In this document: positions 9,583 through 19,299 of the stretch, in pieces
How the letters are laid out: each line of letters begins with the position of its first letter
Numbering within the stretch: the stretch's first letter is position 1
Assembly (NCBI RefSeq): GCF_009937765.1
Contig: NZ_CP047089.1
Coordinates: forward strand, 1,548,272-1,612,271
Length of the DNA: 64,000 bases
Direction of reading: 5' to 3'
Source: Bacillus pumilus
GTDB lineage: Bacteria; Bacillota; Bacilli; Bacillales; Bacillaceae
Notes under the pieces: generated by a model
Told to the model about the DNA's origin: nothing
Database searches by the model: none
Seen by the model: only the letters and a program-made list of their open reading frames with translations
Position numbers and translations under genes: made by a program

Positions 9583-10305
9583 ATGATTGAGATTTTTCTG
9601 TTTCTTGCAGGCATCACGATGGGATCGTTCTTCCATCTCGTTGGCGAAAGGCTACCGGTGAAGCGTTCTATTCTCTTCCCTCGCTCTCACTGCACAGCCT
9701 GTAAACAGCCGCTATCCCTGCACGAAATGATCCCGCTCGTTTCTTATGCTGTATGGAAGGGGTCTTGTAAACATTGCGGCATTCGGCTATCTTGGCTCTA
9801 TCCAACGATTGAGCTGCTGTCAGGCAGTCTTTTTTTGTTCATTTATAGGATCGCTGGTGGTTTTTCGTTTGAAGGTCTTTTTCTTATGATTCTTTGTAGT
9901 TTATTCGTGATTGCTGTCGTGAGTGATCTTCTCTATATGAAGGTGCCGAACGAGCTGTTTCTCTTCTTTTTCCCTCTTTTCGTCATATACCGCACGCTGG
10001 AACCGCTTCTAATCTGGTGGGAAGGTGCGGCTTCTCTCATTTTTTGCATTCTTTTGTTTTCTAGTCTAGATTATTTTAAGCCAAATAGTATGGGCGGAGC
10101 TGATATGAAGCTGTTCAGTGTGCTTGCGTTTTGCTTTGGTTTCAAACCGTTCCTTCTCATGCTTTTTCTCTCATGTATCGTTGGAATGGTTTATGCAAAG
10201 GTCTTTTCCTTTCGATTAAGCGAGCCATTTCCTTTTGTTCCTTCGATCGCTATTTCTTTTTTACTGTATCTCTGTGGTACTCCTGTCTTGTTTCTATTTG
10301 GCTAG
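9583..10305 (+). CDS. comC: Type IV prepilin peptidase ComC
   Basis: Membrane aspartyl protease that cleaves and N-methylates the pilin-like ComG proteins needed for DNA uptake. It has 240 residues. The cytoplasmic zinc motif has two CxxC pairs, Cys37/Cys40 (HCTACKQPL) and Cys62/Cys65 (CKHCGIRL). The catalytic aspartates are near 114 (VVSDLLYMKVPNE) and 174 (GGADMKLF). Several hydrophobic helices fill the rest. The start is ATG at 9583 after AAGGAG. It has its own promoter region with a ComK-type box, consistent with competence control. Confidence 0.95.
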   Translation: MIEIFLFLAGITMGSFFHLVGERLPVKRSILFPRSHCTACKQPLSLHEMIPLVSYAVWKGSCKHCGIRLSWLYPTIELLSGSLFLFIYRIAGGFSFEGLFLMILCSLFVIAVVSDLLYMKVPNELFLFFFPLFVIYRTLEPLLIWWEGAASLIFCILLFSSLDYFKPNSMGGADMKLFSVLAFCFGFKPFLLMLFLSCIVGMVYAKVFSFRLSEPFPFVPSIAISFLLYLCGTPVLFLFG

Positions 10306-10473
10306 TCGAAGGAGTGAAAAAATTGGCGAACACTTTTTTGCCCTGCCGACAAAAGTCTTGTTCTTTTTTTTGATTGCTATGTTAAAGTGTGAAACAGAAA
10401 GAAGGACGGGTTAAATTCGCGCTGATTCATTGGACAGAAAGGTCTTTCTTACAAACATGTCAGAAAGCGGGGA

Positions 10474-11493
10474 ATGACAGTGAAAAAGAGGCAGGCAAAA
10501 AAACAAGGGCTAAAGGTCAATATTAATGGCAAGGAAGAAATGGTACATGAAGATGATCATCAGCCACCGAAACAGCAAGAAGATCAAGTGACGTTTTCGA
10601 ATTGGGAAGAAAAGAGACATTCGGAACAGGAGACAGCCGCTTCTCAGGAAGATCCGTCTAAACCGAAAGAAGAAGATTTCCAGTGGGATGATGCGGCTGA
10701 TCATATTTATCATTCTGATCCAAAAGTCGTCACCCCTTATCAAAAGAAAAAAAGCTCCTTTGATCAAAAGTTCGGTAAAAATCGTGGTCCCTTCAAGAGA
10801 GTGATGACAACGATTGTGTTTGCGGTCGTTCTTGGGACAGGTCTCGGGGTGTTTGCGCTTAGTTTAAGTAAAGATAGTACACCAAATCCTTCAGGTGGAG
10901 ATATCAGTGTCTCGGCATCTGGATCTGGAAATCAATCATCGATGAAAGCCGGCGGGGATGCGCCGAAAGCAGGTACTACAGATGAATCAAAAGAGAACAA
11001 AGAAGAAAAAAGTGCCTCTGGCAGTTTATCAACCTTTGTTGTACAAGCTGGGAAATTCTCTTCTGAAAAAGGAGCAGATGACTTAGTTGGCAGTTTAAAA
11101 GATGCAGGATATGCAGGGAAAAAGATTTCCATGGATGATGGGTATTATGTTATTGCTGGACTTGCGACAGAGCAGGGGATGACAAGCGCTGTAGGGAAGA
11201 AATTGATTGATCAGCACTTTGAGGCATGGGGAGGAAAAGAGCTCTCATTTCAAGTGCCGGACGAGCTGACTAATTTAATAGAAAAGGCATCTGTATTATC
11301 ATCCAAAGTGATTGCAGGCGATGAAGTGGATCAAAAGGAAGTGACGCAGCTAATTTCTGAGCTTGAAAGTGCCAAAACAGAGGACGCACCGGCTAAAAGC
11401 AGTTTGCTGAAAGCTGTTCAACTGTTAAATGACCCAACTGCTGAAAATGGCTGGAAATCTCAGCAGGCATTACTTGATCAATTAAATACGTAA
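10474..11493 (+). CDS. spoIIB: Stage II sporulation protein B (SPOR-domain septal protein)
   Basis: Bitopic membrane protein that localises to the sporulation septum and helps septal peptidoglycan dissolution and engulfment. It has 339 residues: a charged cytoplasmic N-terminal region (about 1-108), one membrane helix (about 110-130), a Ser/Gly/Lys-rich linker, and a SPOR domain (about 185-265, beginning STFVVQAGKFSSEKGA) that binds denuded glycan. A C-terminal helical extension follows. ATG at 10483 is not used; the GTG/ATG choice here keeps the frame's first codon at 10474. It sits between comC and maf as in B. subtilis and ends at its own terminator. Confidence 0.9.
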   Translation: MTVKKRQAKKQGLKVNINGKEEMVHEDDHQPPKQQEDQVTFSNWEEKRHSEQETAASQEDPSKPKEEDFQWDDAADHIYHSDPKVVTPYQKKKSSFDQKFGKNRGPFKRVMTTIVFAVVLGTGLGVFALSLSKDSTPNPSGGDISVSASGSGNQSSMKAGGDAPKAGTTDESKENKEEKSASGSLSTFVVQAGKFSSEKGADDLVGSLKDAGYAGKKISMDDGYYVIAGLATEQGMTSAVGKKLIDQHFEAWGGKELSFQVPDELTNLIEKASVLSSKVIAGDEVDQKEVTQLISELESAKTEDAPAKSSLLKAVQLLNDPTAENGWKSQQALLDQLNT

Positions 11494-11511
11494 AATCATT
11501 TTTTAAGAAAC

Positions 11512-11542
11512 GAAACTAGTCAAAAAATGACTAGTTTTTTTC
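11512..11542 (+). terminator. spoIIB terminator
   Basis: Stem AAACTAGTC / GACTAGTTT with loop AAAAAAT, then a T-run. Confidence 0.85.
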
Positions 11543-11574
11543 TTTTGTATCCAACATAATGATGAAGATACATG

Positions 11575-11587
11575 AAAAATGAATTTT
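11575..11587 (+). promoter_or_regulatory. Candidate ComK half-site upstream of maf-radC
   Basis: AAAA-ATGAA-TTTT fits the ComK AT-box pattern, 83 bp before maf. No clear partner half-site was found at 8, 18 or 31 bases. As I recall, the B. subtilis maf and radC genes are induced by ComK, which makes the site plausible. Confidence 0.4.
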
Positions 11588-11670
11588 CGTAAATTGTCGG
11601 TAAGATGTACATTTGCTAGGATGAATGGGTATCTTACTTCTTAGGCTAAACCCTGAAAGGATGAACAAAC

Positions 11671-12240
11671 ATGAACCAATTGATTCTCGCATCGCAGTCA
11701 CCTAGAAGAAAAGAATTGCTTGATCTAGCAGGGTTTTCTTATGACATTCAAGCAAGTCATTTAAAAGAAGAAATAAATCGAAACCTTTCTCCTGCTGAGA
11801 ACGTCCAATGGTTGGCAGAACAAAAAGCAAATGATATTCAAAGATTAAATCCCAAAGCTGTGGTCATTGGTGCAGATACAATTGTTGCAATTGACGGCAA
11901 ATGTCTTGGGAAACCAAAAGATAAGAAAGAAGCAGCTTTCATGCTTCAATTATTATCAGGAAAGACACATCAAGTCTTGACGGGTGTCACGGTTCAGTCA
12001 GAGAATAGAAAAGAAACATTTTATGAACAGACAGAAGTGACATTTTGGACGCTGACTCAAAATGAAATAGACCGCTATATCGAAACGGGCGAACCCCTTG
12101 ATAAAGCGGGAAGCTATGGCATTCAAGGGAAAGGCGCACTGTTTGTTCAAAAAATAGATGGTGATTATTTTTCCGTTGTCGGTCTACCTATTGCAAAAAC
12201 AGTCAGAGTGCTTGAAACCTTTGGAATCACCCCTTTTTGA
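11671..12240 (+). CDS. maf: Maf-type nucleoside triphosphate pyrophosphatase
   Basis: House-cleaning pyrophosphatase acting on non-canonical or modified pyrimidine nucleotides (dTTP/UTP-type Maf); also reported to affect septum formation when overexpressed in B. subtilis. 189 residues. Family marks are the N-terminal [19 protein letters not shown], the catalytic ADTIV near residue 70, [10 protein letters not shown] near 95, and [16 protein letters not shown] near 150. The start is ATG at 11671 after GAAAGGATG. It is followed 24 bp later by radC, and the two are probably one transcript. Confidence 0.95.
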   Translation: MNQLILASQSPRRKELLDLAGFSYDIQASHLKEEINRNLSPAENVQWLAEQKANDIQRLNPKAVVIGADTIVAIDGKCLGKPKDKKEAAFMLQLLSGKTHQVLTGVTVQSENRKETFYEQTEVTFWTLTQNEIDRYIETGEPLDKAGSYGIQGKGALFVQKIDGDYFSVVGLPIAKTVRVLETFGITPF

Positions 12241-12264
12241 AGACAGGAAGGAATTCTAAAAGGA

Positions 12265-12963
12265 GTGGTCATCCTGAACGATTTCCCTATGCTGCTAAAG
12301 CATTTCCCTCATGATGAAAAACCGAGAGAACGTTTTATTAAATACGGGCCCAGCAGTTTGTCAAATCATGAACTTGTTGCGATCCTTCTAAGAACAGGCA
12401 CAAAAAAAGAATCCGTTCTCCAAATTTCTGCAAGACTTCTGCAAACATTCGGTGGTCTTCGCTCTGTAAGAGAAGCCTCAATTGAAGAAATGTCGAAGAT
12501 TCGAGGAGTTGGAAAGGCGAAGGCGATTTCTCTTTTAGCTGCTTTAGAACTCGGCACTAGATTACACCATCAAACGACGGATAACCGCTATGTGATCCGC
12601 ACACCAGAAGACGGAGCGAACTTTGTGATGGAAGATATGAGGTTTTTGACACAGGAAAATTTCGTTTGTCTGTATCTCAATACAAAAAATCAAGTTCTTC
12701 ATAAACACACCGTGTTTATTGGAAGCCTGAATTCATCGATCGTTCACCCGCGTGAAATTTTCAAAGAGGCCTTTAAACGTTCGGCCGCTTCATTTATATG
12801 TGTGCACAACCATCCATCTGGAGATCCGACGCCCAGCAGGGAAGATATTGAAGTGACACAGCGACTTTTTGAATGTGGAAAGCTGATTGGAATACAGCTG
12901 CTTGATCATCTAGTCATAGGTGATCAAAAATTTGTGAGTTTGAAGGAAAAAGGGTATTTGTAA
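12265..12963 (+). CDS. radC: RadC family protein (JAB/MPN-type metalloprotein)
   Basis: 232 residues. An N-terminal helix-hairpin-helix region (SKIRGVGKAKAISLLA, about 70-90) is followed by the RadC/JAB domain with the metal-binding signature HNHPSGDPTPSREDIEVT (about 182-200) and an upstream glutamate. The biochemical role is unsettled despite the name. The GTG at 12265 gives family length but overlaps AAAAGGAG (12258-12265). It would then rely on GGAAGGA near 12246. A CTG at 12274 or ATG at 12289 would be better spaced from AAAAGGAG. Start choice is therefore uncertain; identity is not. Confidence 0.9.
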   Translation: MVILNDFPMLLKHFPHDEKPRERFIKYGPSSLSNHELVAILLRTGTKKESVLQISARLLQTFGGLRSVREASIEEMSKIRGVGKAKAISLLAALELGTRLHHQTTDNRYVIRTPEDGANFVMEDMRFLTQENFVCLYLNTKNQVLHKHTVFIGSLNSSIVHPREIFKEAFKRSAASFICVHNHPSGDPTPSREDIEVTQRLFECGKLIGIQLLDHLVIGDQKFVSLKEKGYL

Positions 12964-12988
12964 CACTTTTTTTTTCAATGTTTTACGA

Positions 12989-12994
12989 TATAAT
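12989..12994 (+). promoter_or_regulatory. Candidate -10 box for mreBCD
   Basis: Perfect TATAAT 60 bases before mreB, inside an AT-rich stretch. The -35 region is a poor match, so only the -10 is called. Confidence 0.4.
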
Positions 12995-13053
12995 AGAGTT
13001 TATGAGTTTTTCCCTAAAGGGAATTTTGGTTTAAGAAAGGAAGATACATACAT

Positions 13054-14073
13054 ATGTTTGGAATTGGTACAAAAGACCTTGGAATAGATCTTGGAACAGC
13101 GAATACGCTTGTTTTTATTAAAGGAAAAGGCATTGTTGTAAGAGAACCTTCGGTCGTAGCCTTGGAAACTGATACGAAGTCTATAGTGGCAGTCGGAAAT
13201 GATGCTAGGAATATGATTGGCCGTACACCTGGTAATGTTGTGGCACTACGCCCGATGAAAGACGGAGTCATTGCAGATTACGAGACGACAGCAACAATGA
13301 TGAAATATTACATTAATCAAGCATTAAAAGGCAAAGGGCTTTTTGCTCGTAAACCTTACGTGATGGTATGTGTACCATCTGGTATTACAGCTGTAGAAGA
13401 ACGTGCAGTCATTGATGCAACAAGACAAGCCGGTGCACGTGACGCATACCCGATTGAAGAGCCATTTGCGGCAGCGATTGGTGCGAACCTTCCTGTATGG
13501 GAGCCAACAGGAAGTATGGTTGTAGACATTGGCGGCGGTACAACAGAGGTAGCCATTATTTCTCTTGGCGGTATTGTGACATCACAATCAATCCGCGTGG
13601 CAGGAGATGAAATGGATGATGCAATCAGCAGCTACATCCGTAAAACGTATAACCTGATGATCGGTGATCGTACGTCAGAAGCGATTAAAATGGAAATCGG
13701 TTCTGCGCAGCCTGATGTACATGATGAAATGGACATTCGGGGTCGTGACCTTTTAACAGGTCTGCCAAAAACAATCTCGATTACAGCAGATGAGATTGCA
13801 AAAGCGCTTCGCGATACAGTGGAAACCATTGTTGATGCGGTGAAAATGACACTTGAAAAAACACCGCCTGAGCTGGCAGCAGATATTATGGACCGCGGAA
13901 TCGTTTTAACTGGCGGTGGTGCATTGCTTCGTAATCTTGACAAAGTGATTAGTGATGAGACGAAGATGCCAGTCATTATTGCGGAAGATCCGCTTGACTG
14001 TGTGGCGATCGGAACAGGAAAAGCACTAGAGCATATTCATTTGTTCAAAGGAAAATCAAAAGATAATCGATAA
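13054..14073 (+). CDS. mreB: Rod shape-determining actin-like protein MreB
   Basis: Bacterial actin that forms membrane-associated filaments and directs the elongation machinery with MreC, MreD and RodA/PBP2. It has 339 residues and is near identical in pattern to bacillary MreB. It shows the phosphate-1 loop [10 protein letters not shown] (about 10-20), phosphate-2 loop [10 protein letters not shown] (about 157-166), adenosine motif LTGGGALL (about 290) and the amphipathic N-terminal MFGIG. The ATG at 13054 follows AAAGGAAG. It heads the mreBCD-minCD cluster. Confidence 0.98.
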   Translation: MFGIGTKDLGIDLGTANTLVFIKGKGIVVREPSVVALETDTKSIVAVGNDARNMIGRTPGNVVALRPMKDGVIADYETTATMMKYYINQALKGKGLFARKPYVMVCVPSGITAVEERAVIDATRQAGARDAYPIEEPFAAAIGANLPVWEPTGSMVVDIGGGTTEVAIISLGGIVTSQSIRVAGDEMDDAISSYIRKTYNLMIGDRTSEAIKMEIGSAQPDVHDEMDIRGRDLLTGLPKTISITADEIAKALRDTVETIVDAVKMTLEKTPPELAADIMDRGIVLTGGGALLRNLDKVISDETKMPVIIAEDPLDCVAIGTGKALEHIHLFKGKSKDNR

Positions 14074-14100
14074 TCGGGCGTAAATAAAGAGGTGTAAGAC

Positions 14101-15000
14101 ATGCCGCAGTTTTTTATGAATAAAAGATTAATGTTGCTCCTTGTCTGTGTCATCGTACTGGTGGCCATGATTGGTTTTTCAGTGAAAAGCGGCAGAGGTG
14201 CTTCATGGCCGGAAAAATTAGTGGGGGATACGACAGGCTTTTTTCAAGGTGTCTTTCATAAACCATCACAATTTATTGCCGGTATGTATGGGAACGTACA
14301 AGATTTAAAGAACACATACGATGAAAACGAACGTCTTCGAAAAAAACTTGATGGACAAACTCAATATGAGGCGAAACTTCAAGAACTAGAAGATGAGAAC
14401 AAAAAGCTTCGCAAGCAGCTCGGTTATGTGAACTCTATTCGTGATTATACGCCAATTCTATCAACGGTTATCGCGAGAAACCCGTCCCTTTGGGATAGCT
14501 TTGTCATGATTGATAAAGGGAAAAAACAAGGCGTTGACAAAGATATGGCGGTCACAAATGAGAGTGGTGCGTTAATTGGGAAAATTGAAAGTGATAAGCT
14601 CAACAATTTTACTTCGACAGTAAGGTTGCTAAGCTCCACTGACCAAAATAATAGAATTTCAACGAAAATTTTTGCGAAAAAGGGCAAAGAAGAACTCAAC
14701 GGAATTATTAACGGCTATGACAGTAAGAAAAAAATGCTGACAATGAATATTCTGAAATCTGATGCAGATGGAGATGTCAAAAAAGGAGATCTTGTTGAAA
14801 CATCTGGAGCAGGGGGCGTATTCCCTCAAGGCTTGACGATTGGTAAGGTAAGTGAAATCGAGCCAGATCATTACGGCCTGACAAAGATCATTTATGTAGA
14901 ACCAGCGGCTGAACTCAACAATTTAGACCGCGTGATTGTGGTGAATCGCAGCTCAAGTACGGCAGATGCATCTGTATTGACGAAGGAGGAAGGCTCGTGA
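14101..15000 (+). CDS. mreC: Rod shape-determining protein MreC
   Basis: Bitopic elongasome scaffold that activates PBP2-type synthases. It has 299 residues: a short cytoplasmic start, one membrane helix (about 9-27), a periplasmic-type coiled coil (about 68-110, Glu/Lys heptads) and the beta-barrel MreC core (about 118-280). The ATG at 14101 follows AGAGGTG. Its last four bases overlap the GTG start of mreD, indicating translational coupling. Confidence 0.96.
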   Translation: MPQFFMNKRLMLLLVCVIVLVAMIGFSVKSGRGASWPEKLVGDTTGFFQGVFHKPSQFIAGMYGNVQDLKNTYDENERLRKKLDGQTQYEAKLQELEDENKKLRKQLGYVNSIRDYTPILSTVIARNPSLWDSFVMIDKGKKQGVDKDMAVTNESGALIGKIESDKLNNFTSTVRLLSSTDQNNRISTKIFAKKGKEELNGIINGYDSKKKMLTMNILKSDADGDVKKGDLVETSGAGGVFPQGLTIGKVSEIEPDHYGLTKIIYVEPAAELNNLDRVIVVNRSSSTADASVLTKEEGS

Positions 15001-15515
15001 GACGTGTCCTTCTTGCTTTCGTCATGTTGTTTATCTTCGTATTTGACAGTATTTTTGTCGATCTAGTGAAGCTCCCATTTGTTTCAGACAATCAAATTTT
15101 AGCTCCTCATTTCATCTTACTCGCACTCGTATTTATGACGGCTTTTGTGAATCAAAAATATGGTGTGATTTTCGGTTTTATCTTTGGACTTTTATATGAT
15201 ATTTCGTATACAGGCATACTTGGTGTTCATATGTTTGGCTTTGGAGCGCTCTGCTATTTGCTAGCGAAAGCCTTTAAAGTTTTGCAAACGAATATGTTAG
15301 TGGTCGTCTTTCTGTCGATTATTGCTGTTTCCGTAATGGAGTTTTATGTGTACGGCGTTCAAGCGACAATTCAACCCGGGATTATGCCGTTTAATACGTA
15401 TGTCATCGAACGCTTTATTCCAACGATTCTTTTAAATACTGCTGCGTCTCTCATACTTGTTGTGCCGCTTAGGCTCTTTTTCATCAACATGAAACAAGAA
15501 CTGATCGACGAATAA
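14997..15515 (+). CDS. mreD: Rod shape-determining membrane protein MreD
   Basis: 172-residue polytopic membrane protein with about five hydrophobic helices, the third member of the MreBCD elongation complex. Its GTG at 14997 overlaps the mreC stop by four bases and follows AAGGAGGAAGG. The family is defined mainly by topology and context. Context (mreC upstream, minC downstream) makes the assignment firm. Confidence 0.93.
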   Translation: MRRVLLAFVMLFIFVFDSIFVDLVKLPFVSDNQILAPHFILLALVFMTAFVNQKYGVIFGFIFGLLYDISYTGILGVHMFGFGALCYLLAKAFKVLQTNMLVVVFLSIIAVSVMEFYVYGVQATIQPGIMPFNTYVIERFIPTILLNTAASLILVVPLRLFFINMKQELIDE

Positions 15516-15569
15516 AAGCAGGAGTTTGTCCAAATACGGCGAAATGAGTATGTTGTTGAGGTGAGCATC

Positions 15570-16253
15570 TTGAAAACTCAAAAACAGCAATATGTGACGA
15601 TAAAAGGTACTAAAAACGGATTAACATTACAGTTAAATGATGACTGTTCGTTTGATGACCTTCTTTCTGGCTTGCGAGAGGTTCTTTTACTTGAGCAATA
15701 TACAGATGGAAGGGAAGGTCATAAGGTTAATGTGCATATTAAGCTTGGTTTTCGGTATTTAACAGAGGATCAGGAAATGCGTTTGACTGAAGCAGTCTCT
15801 GAAAATGAACATCTCGTCATTCACTCTATTGAAAGTGACGTCATGTCAACTGAAGAGGCGAAACGATTAAAAGCAGAGGCCGAAATTACCTCTGTAGCCA
15901 AAATTGTACGCTCAGGACAGGTACTGTATGTTGAAGGAGATCTCTTATTAATAGGAGATGTCAATCCTGGTGGAACGATTCGTGCAGGGGGAAATATTTT
16001 TGTGCTCGGCGCTTTAAAAGGCGTGGCACATGCTGGATGTAATGGAAATAAACAAGCTGTCATTGCGGCATCTCGTATGATTCCAACTCAGCTTCGCATC
16101 GCACAAGTGTTTAACCGTGCACCGGATCAAAAAGAAGATGGAAATGAAATGGAATGTGCTTATTTAGATATAGATGGCAACATGATCATTGAACGCCTGC
16201 AGCAATTGGCTCATATAAGACCTAATCTGACAAGGCTTGAGGGAGGAATGTGA
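15570..16253 (+). CDS. minC: Septum site-determining protein MinC
   Basis: Inhibitor of FtsZ assembly, placed near poles and new septa by MinD/MinJ/DivIVA. It has 227 residues: an N-terminal FtsZ-interaction domain (about 1-100) and a C-terminal beta-helix MinC domain with repeated turns VNPGGTIRAGGNIFVLGALKG (positions about 133-153). A GTG at 15561 opens the frame three codons earlier, but it falls inside the Shine-Dalgarno GAGGTGA (15558-15564). TTG at 15570 gives the family-typical MKTQKQQYVTIKG start, so it is chosen. It ends in a four-base overlap region with minD. Confidence 0.95.
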   Translation: MKTQKQQYVTIKGTKNGLTLQLNDDCSFDDLLSGLREVLLLEQYTDGREGHKVNVHIKLGFRYLTEDQEMRLTEAVSENEHLVIHSIESDVMSTEEAKRLKAEAEITSVAKIVRSGQVLYVEGDLLLIGDVNPGGTIRAGGNIFVLGALKGVAHAGCNGNKQAVIAASRMIPTQLRIAQVFNRAPDQKEDGNEMECAYLDIDGNMIIERLQQLAHIRPNLTRLEGGM

Positions 16254-16255
16254 AA

Positions 16256-17059
16256 TTGGGCGAGGCTATTGTGATTACCTCAGGAAAAGGCGGCGTTGGC
16301 AAAACAACAACATCTGCAAACTTAGGCACAGCACTAGCAATTCAAGGGAAAAAAGTGTGTCTAGTTGATACCGATATTGGCCTTCGGAATTTAGATGTCG
16401 TGATGGGGCTTGAGAACCGCATTATTTACGATCTAGTCGATGTAGTAGAAGGAAGATGTAAAATCCATCAGGCGCTTGTAAAAGATAAGCGTTTCGAGGA
16501 TCTTTTGTATCTTTTACCTGCTGCTCAAACAAGCGATAAAACAGCTGTAGAGCCAGAGCAGATCAAAGAATTAATTCAATCATTGAAACAAGACTTTGAT
16601 TATGTCGTCATTGATTGCCCTGCTGGAATTGAGCAAGGCTTTAAAAATGCTGTATCTGGTGCAGATAAGGCAATTGTCGTGACGACGCCTGAGATCTCAG
16701 CTGTGAGAGATGCCGACCGTATCATTGGCTTGTTAGAACAAGAAGATATCGAACCACCTCGTTTGATTGTCAACCGTATTCGTACACACATGGCGAAAAG
16801 TGGCGATTCAATGGATGTGGATGAAGTTGTCCATCACTTATCGATTGATCTTCTTGGCATTGTTGCTGATGATGATGACGTGATTAAGGCTTCAAATAAT
16901 GGCGAACCGATTGTCATGGATGCTAAAAACAAAGTATCGATTGCGTATCGAAATATCGCTCGCCGTGTACTAGGCGAATCTGTTCCACTTCAATCATTTG
17001 AAGATGAAAACAAAGGAATGTTTGCTAAGCTGAAAGCATTTTTTGGTGTGAGAGCTTAA
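16256..17059 (+). CDS. minD: Septum site-determining ATPase MinD
   Basis: ParA/MinD-type ATPase that binds the membrane and recruits MinC. It has 267 residues with the deviant Walker A KGGVGKTT (about 10-17), DTDIGLRNLDVVMGLE (switch/Walker A' region) and DCPAGIEQGF (Walker B). The C-terminal amphipathic membrane-targeting helix is GMFAKLKAFFGVRA. The frame could begin at GTG 16250, which overlaps the minC stop, but that is only three bases from the GGGAGG ribosome site. TTG at 16256 has a nine-base spacing and gives the family start MGEAIVITSGKGG. Confidence 0.96.
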   Translation: MGEAIVITSGKGGVGKTTTSANLGTALAIQGKKVCLVDTDIGLRNLDVVMGLENRIIYDLVDVVEGRCKIHQALVKDKRFEDLLYLLPAAQTSDKTAVEPEQIKELIQSLKQDFDYVVIDCPAGIEQGFKNAVSGADKAIVVTTPEISAVRDADRIIGLLEQEDIEPPRLIVNRIRTHMAKSGDSMDVDEVVHHLSIDLLGIVADDDDVIKASNNGEPIVMDAKNKVSIAYRNIARRVLGESVPLQSFEDENKGMFAKLKAFFGVRA

Positions 17060-17079
17060 TCAGCATTTAGGTAAGACGA

Positions 17080-17108
17080 GACCGATTCGGTGAGAATCGG
17101 TCTTTTTG
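17080..17108 (+). terminator. minD terminator
   Basis: Stem GACCGATTC / GAATCGGTC with loop GGTGA, followed by TTTTT. Closes the mre-min cluster. Confidence 0.85.
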
Positions 17109-17110
17109 TT

Positions 17111-17139
17111 GCATATCAGATGAGGTTGCCACATAAAAT
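17111..17139 (+). promoter_or_regulatory. Candidate sigma-E promoter of the spoIVF operon
   Basis: GCATAT, 15-base spacer, CATAAAAT resembles the sigma-E pattern, 33 bp before spoIVFA. The spoIVF operon is sigma-E dependent in B. subtilis. Confidence 0.55.
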
Positions 17140-17171
17140 GTACAAACTGTTTGTATGTAAAGGGTGATCTC

Positions 17172-17963
17172 ATGAAAAGAGTGGACGAGTACCGAAAGAA
17201 AATCGCGCAGCGCCGCAAAACGAAGCATTCAGTTGCTCCATCTAAGAAGACGACCTTCAAGAAAAAAGAGGATATTCCTCCATGGGTCATGTTAACAGAG
17301 GAAGAAAAGCATTCAGGGTCGTCTTCCTTTGAAGCGTCGTCTCATCAACCGAAGAAATATCAGCATCCACTATTTAACCCCAATGCCTTTGTACTGAAAT
17401 GTTTATTATCTGCATCCCTTGTGTTGATTGCAGCTATATCGTTTAAAGGTCAGGCAGGGCCGTTCCAGCAGCTGAAGCCGATCATTACGCAGACCTTTGA
17501 GCAGGATTTTCAATTTGCTGCTGCTAATCGCTGGTTTGAGAAAACAGTTGGAAACCCCCTTGCCTTTTTAACGGACAAAAAGGAAGACCAAAAAGATGTA
17601 CAAGCGAACCATGAACTGGCCGTACCTGCTTCTGGAAAAGTTCAGGAATCCTTTACGCAAAATGGAGCAGGTGTCAAAGTCGAAACATCGGCTGAAGCGA
17701 TAGACAGTATGAAGGAAGGCTATGTAGTGGAAGTGAAAAAGAAAAGTGACACAGGGCTGACAGTGGTCGTGCAGCATGCGGATAACAGCTATAGCTGGTA
17801 CGGTCAATTAAAGGAAGCTGATGTGGCCTTATACGATTTTGTTGATAAGGGTGAGAAAATTGGTCAGATCTCACTTGATGATCAAGGAAAGGGCACATAT
17901 TACTTTGCTATTAAGCAAAATGAACAGTTTATCGATCCTATTCAGGTGATGACCTTTGAATAG
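17172..17963 (+). CDS. spoIVFA: Stage IV sporulation protein FA, regulator of the pro-sigma-K protease
   Basis: Membrane protein that holds SpoIVFB inactive with BofA until the forespore signal protease SpoIVB cuts it. It has 263 residues: a basic N-terminal cytoplasmic part, one membrane helix (about 75-92), and a C-terminal extracytoplasmic LytM/peptidase-M23-like domain (about 150-263) without an evident full zinc site. ATG at 17172 follows AAAGGGTGATC; a TTG at 17151 also opens the frame but lacks a ribosome site. The last eight bases overlap spoIVFB. BofC, another part of this checkpoint, is encoded at 35701. Confidence 0.92.
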   Translation: MKRVDEYRKKIAQRRKTKHSVAPSKKTTFKKKEDIPPWVMLTEEEKHSGSSSFEASSHQPKKYQHPLFNPNAFVLKCLLSASLVLIAAISFKGQAGPFQQLKPIITQTFEQDFQFAAANRWFEKTVGNPLAFLTDKKEDQKDVQANHELAVPASGKVQESFTQNGAGVKVETSAEAIDSMKEGYVVEVKKKSDTGLTVVVQHADNSYSWYGQLKEADVALYDFVDKGEKIGQISLDDQGKGTYYFAIKQNEQFIDPIQVMTFE

Positions 17964-18825
17964 ATGGCTGGTCATGCTGACGAAAATTCACATTCATCCG
18001 CTGCTGTGGATTGTGATGGCGTTTGCGATTCTCTCTGGTCAAATCAAGCCGCTACTTTGTCTGCTCATCATCGTCTTTGTCCATGAGCTTGGACATGCAG
18101 CGGTTGCTTGCTATTATCATTGGCGCATTCGGCGGATTTTTCTACTCCCGTTTGGCGGAGCGGTAGAAGTAGAAGAGCATGGGAACCGCCCGCTAAAGGA
18201 AGAGCTGGCGGTCATTTTATGCGGGCCGCTTCAGCATGTACCGCTCCAGCTTATGGCGTGGTTTTTTATGGAGGCTTCTCTTATTTCACACGACATTTTT
18301 ACGATGTTCACTTTTTATAATATGGCGATTTTCCTTGTGAATCTTTTGCCGATTTGGCCGCTAGATGGCGGAAAATTATTCTTTTTGCTCTTATCAGCAT
18401 ATTACCCTTTCCAACGTGCACATACCCTTGCCATAAAAGGCTCTCTTGTCTTTTTCAGTCTATTGACAGGCGGATTACTTTTGTTTGCGCCGCTTCAATT
18501 CAACGGCTGGGTACTGCTCACTTTTTTAGCCTATTCACTCGTGATGGAGCACCGGCAGCGGCATTATGTCAGGGTTCGCTTTTTACTAGAACGCTATTAC
18601 GGTAAAAAAGAGCAAAAGGTAGAAAAGCTGATTCCTCTGAGAGCGAGCGCTGAGGAAAAAATATATGAAGTCATGGCGCGATTCCAAAGAGGCTGTAAGC
18701 ATCCGATTATTATTGAAAGAGATGGCTTGAAAATGAGCCAGCTTGATGAAAATGAACTGCTTCATGCGTATTTTTCAGATCGAAGAACCACCTCCTCCAT
18801 GGAAGAGCTTCTTTTGCCGTACTAG
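17956..18825 (+). CDS. spoIVFB: Stage IV sporulation protein FB, intramembrane pro-sigma-K protease
   Basis: Site-2-type zinc metalloprotease that releases sigma-K in the mother cell. It has 289 residues: an N-terminal membrane domain with the zinc motif HELGH (about 43-47) and a second motif NLLPIWPLDGGK (about 129-140) supplying the aspartate ligand. A C-terminal cytoplasmic CBS-like domain follows (about 225-289, including GCKHPIIIERDG). The start is TTG at 17956, overlapping spoIVFA by eight bases, and gives the family MNRWL start. Translation is probably coupled to spoIVFA. Confidence 0.95.
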   Translation: MNRWLVMLTKIHIHPLLWIVMAFAILSGQIKPLLCLLIIVFVHELGHAAVACYYHWRIRRIFLLPFGGAVEVEEHGNRPLKEELAVILCGPLQHVPLQLMAWFFMEASLISHDIFTMFTFYNMAIFLVNLLPIWPLDGGKLFFLLLSAYYPFQRAHTLAIKGSLVFFSLLTGGLLLFAPLQFNGWVLLTFLAYSLVMEHRQRHYVRVRFLLERYYGKKEQKVEKLIPLRASAEEKIYEVMARFQRGCKHPIIIERDGLKMSQLDENELLHAYFSDRRTTSSMEELLLPY

Positions 18826-18838
18826 TGATGAAAATACG

Positions 18839-18867
18839 TTGACATTCTGCGTCTAATTTGATATATT
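18839..18867 (+). promoter_or_regulatory. Sigma-A promoter of rplU-prp-rpmA
   Basis: TTGACA, 17-base spacer, TATATT: a near-consensus promoter just after spoIVFB, upstream of the L21 leader. Confidence 0.8.
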
Positions 18868-19285
<418 letters not shown>

Positions 19286-19299
19286 GGCGTGTGAGTGAT

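Noticed and set aside
10131..10373. 80-codon frame overlapping the end of comC
   Set aside because: Out-of-frame shadow of comC continuing into the intergenic region, with no initiation signal.
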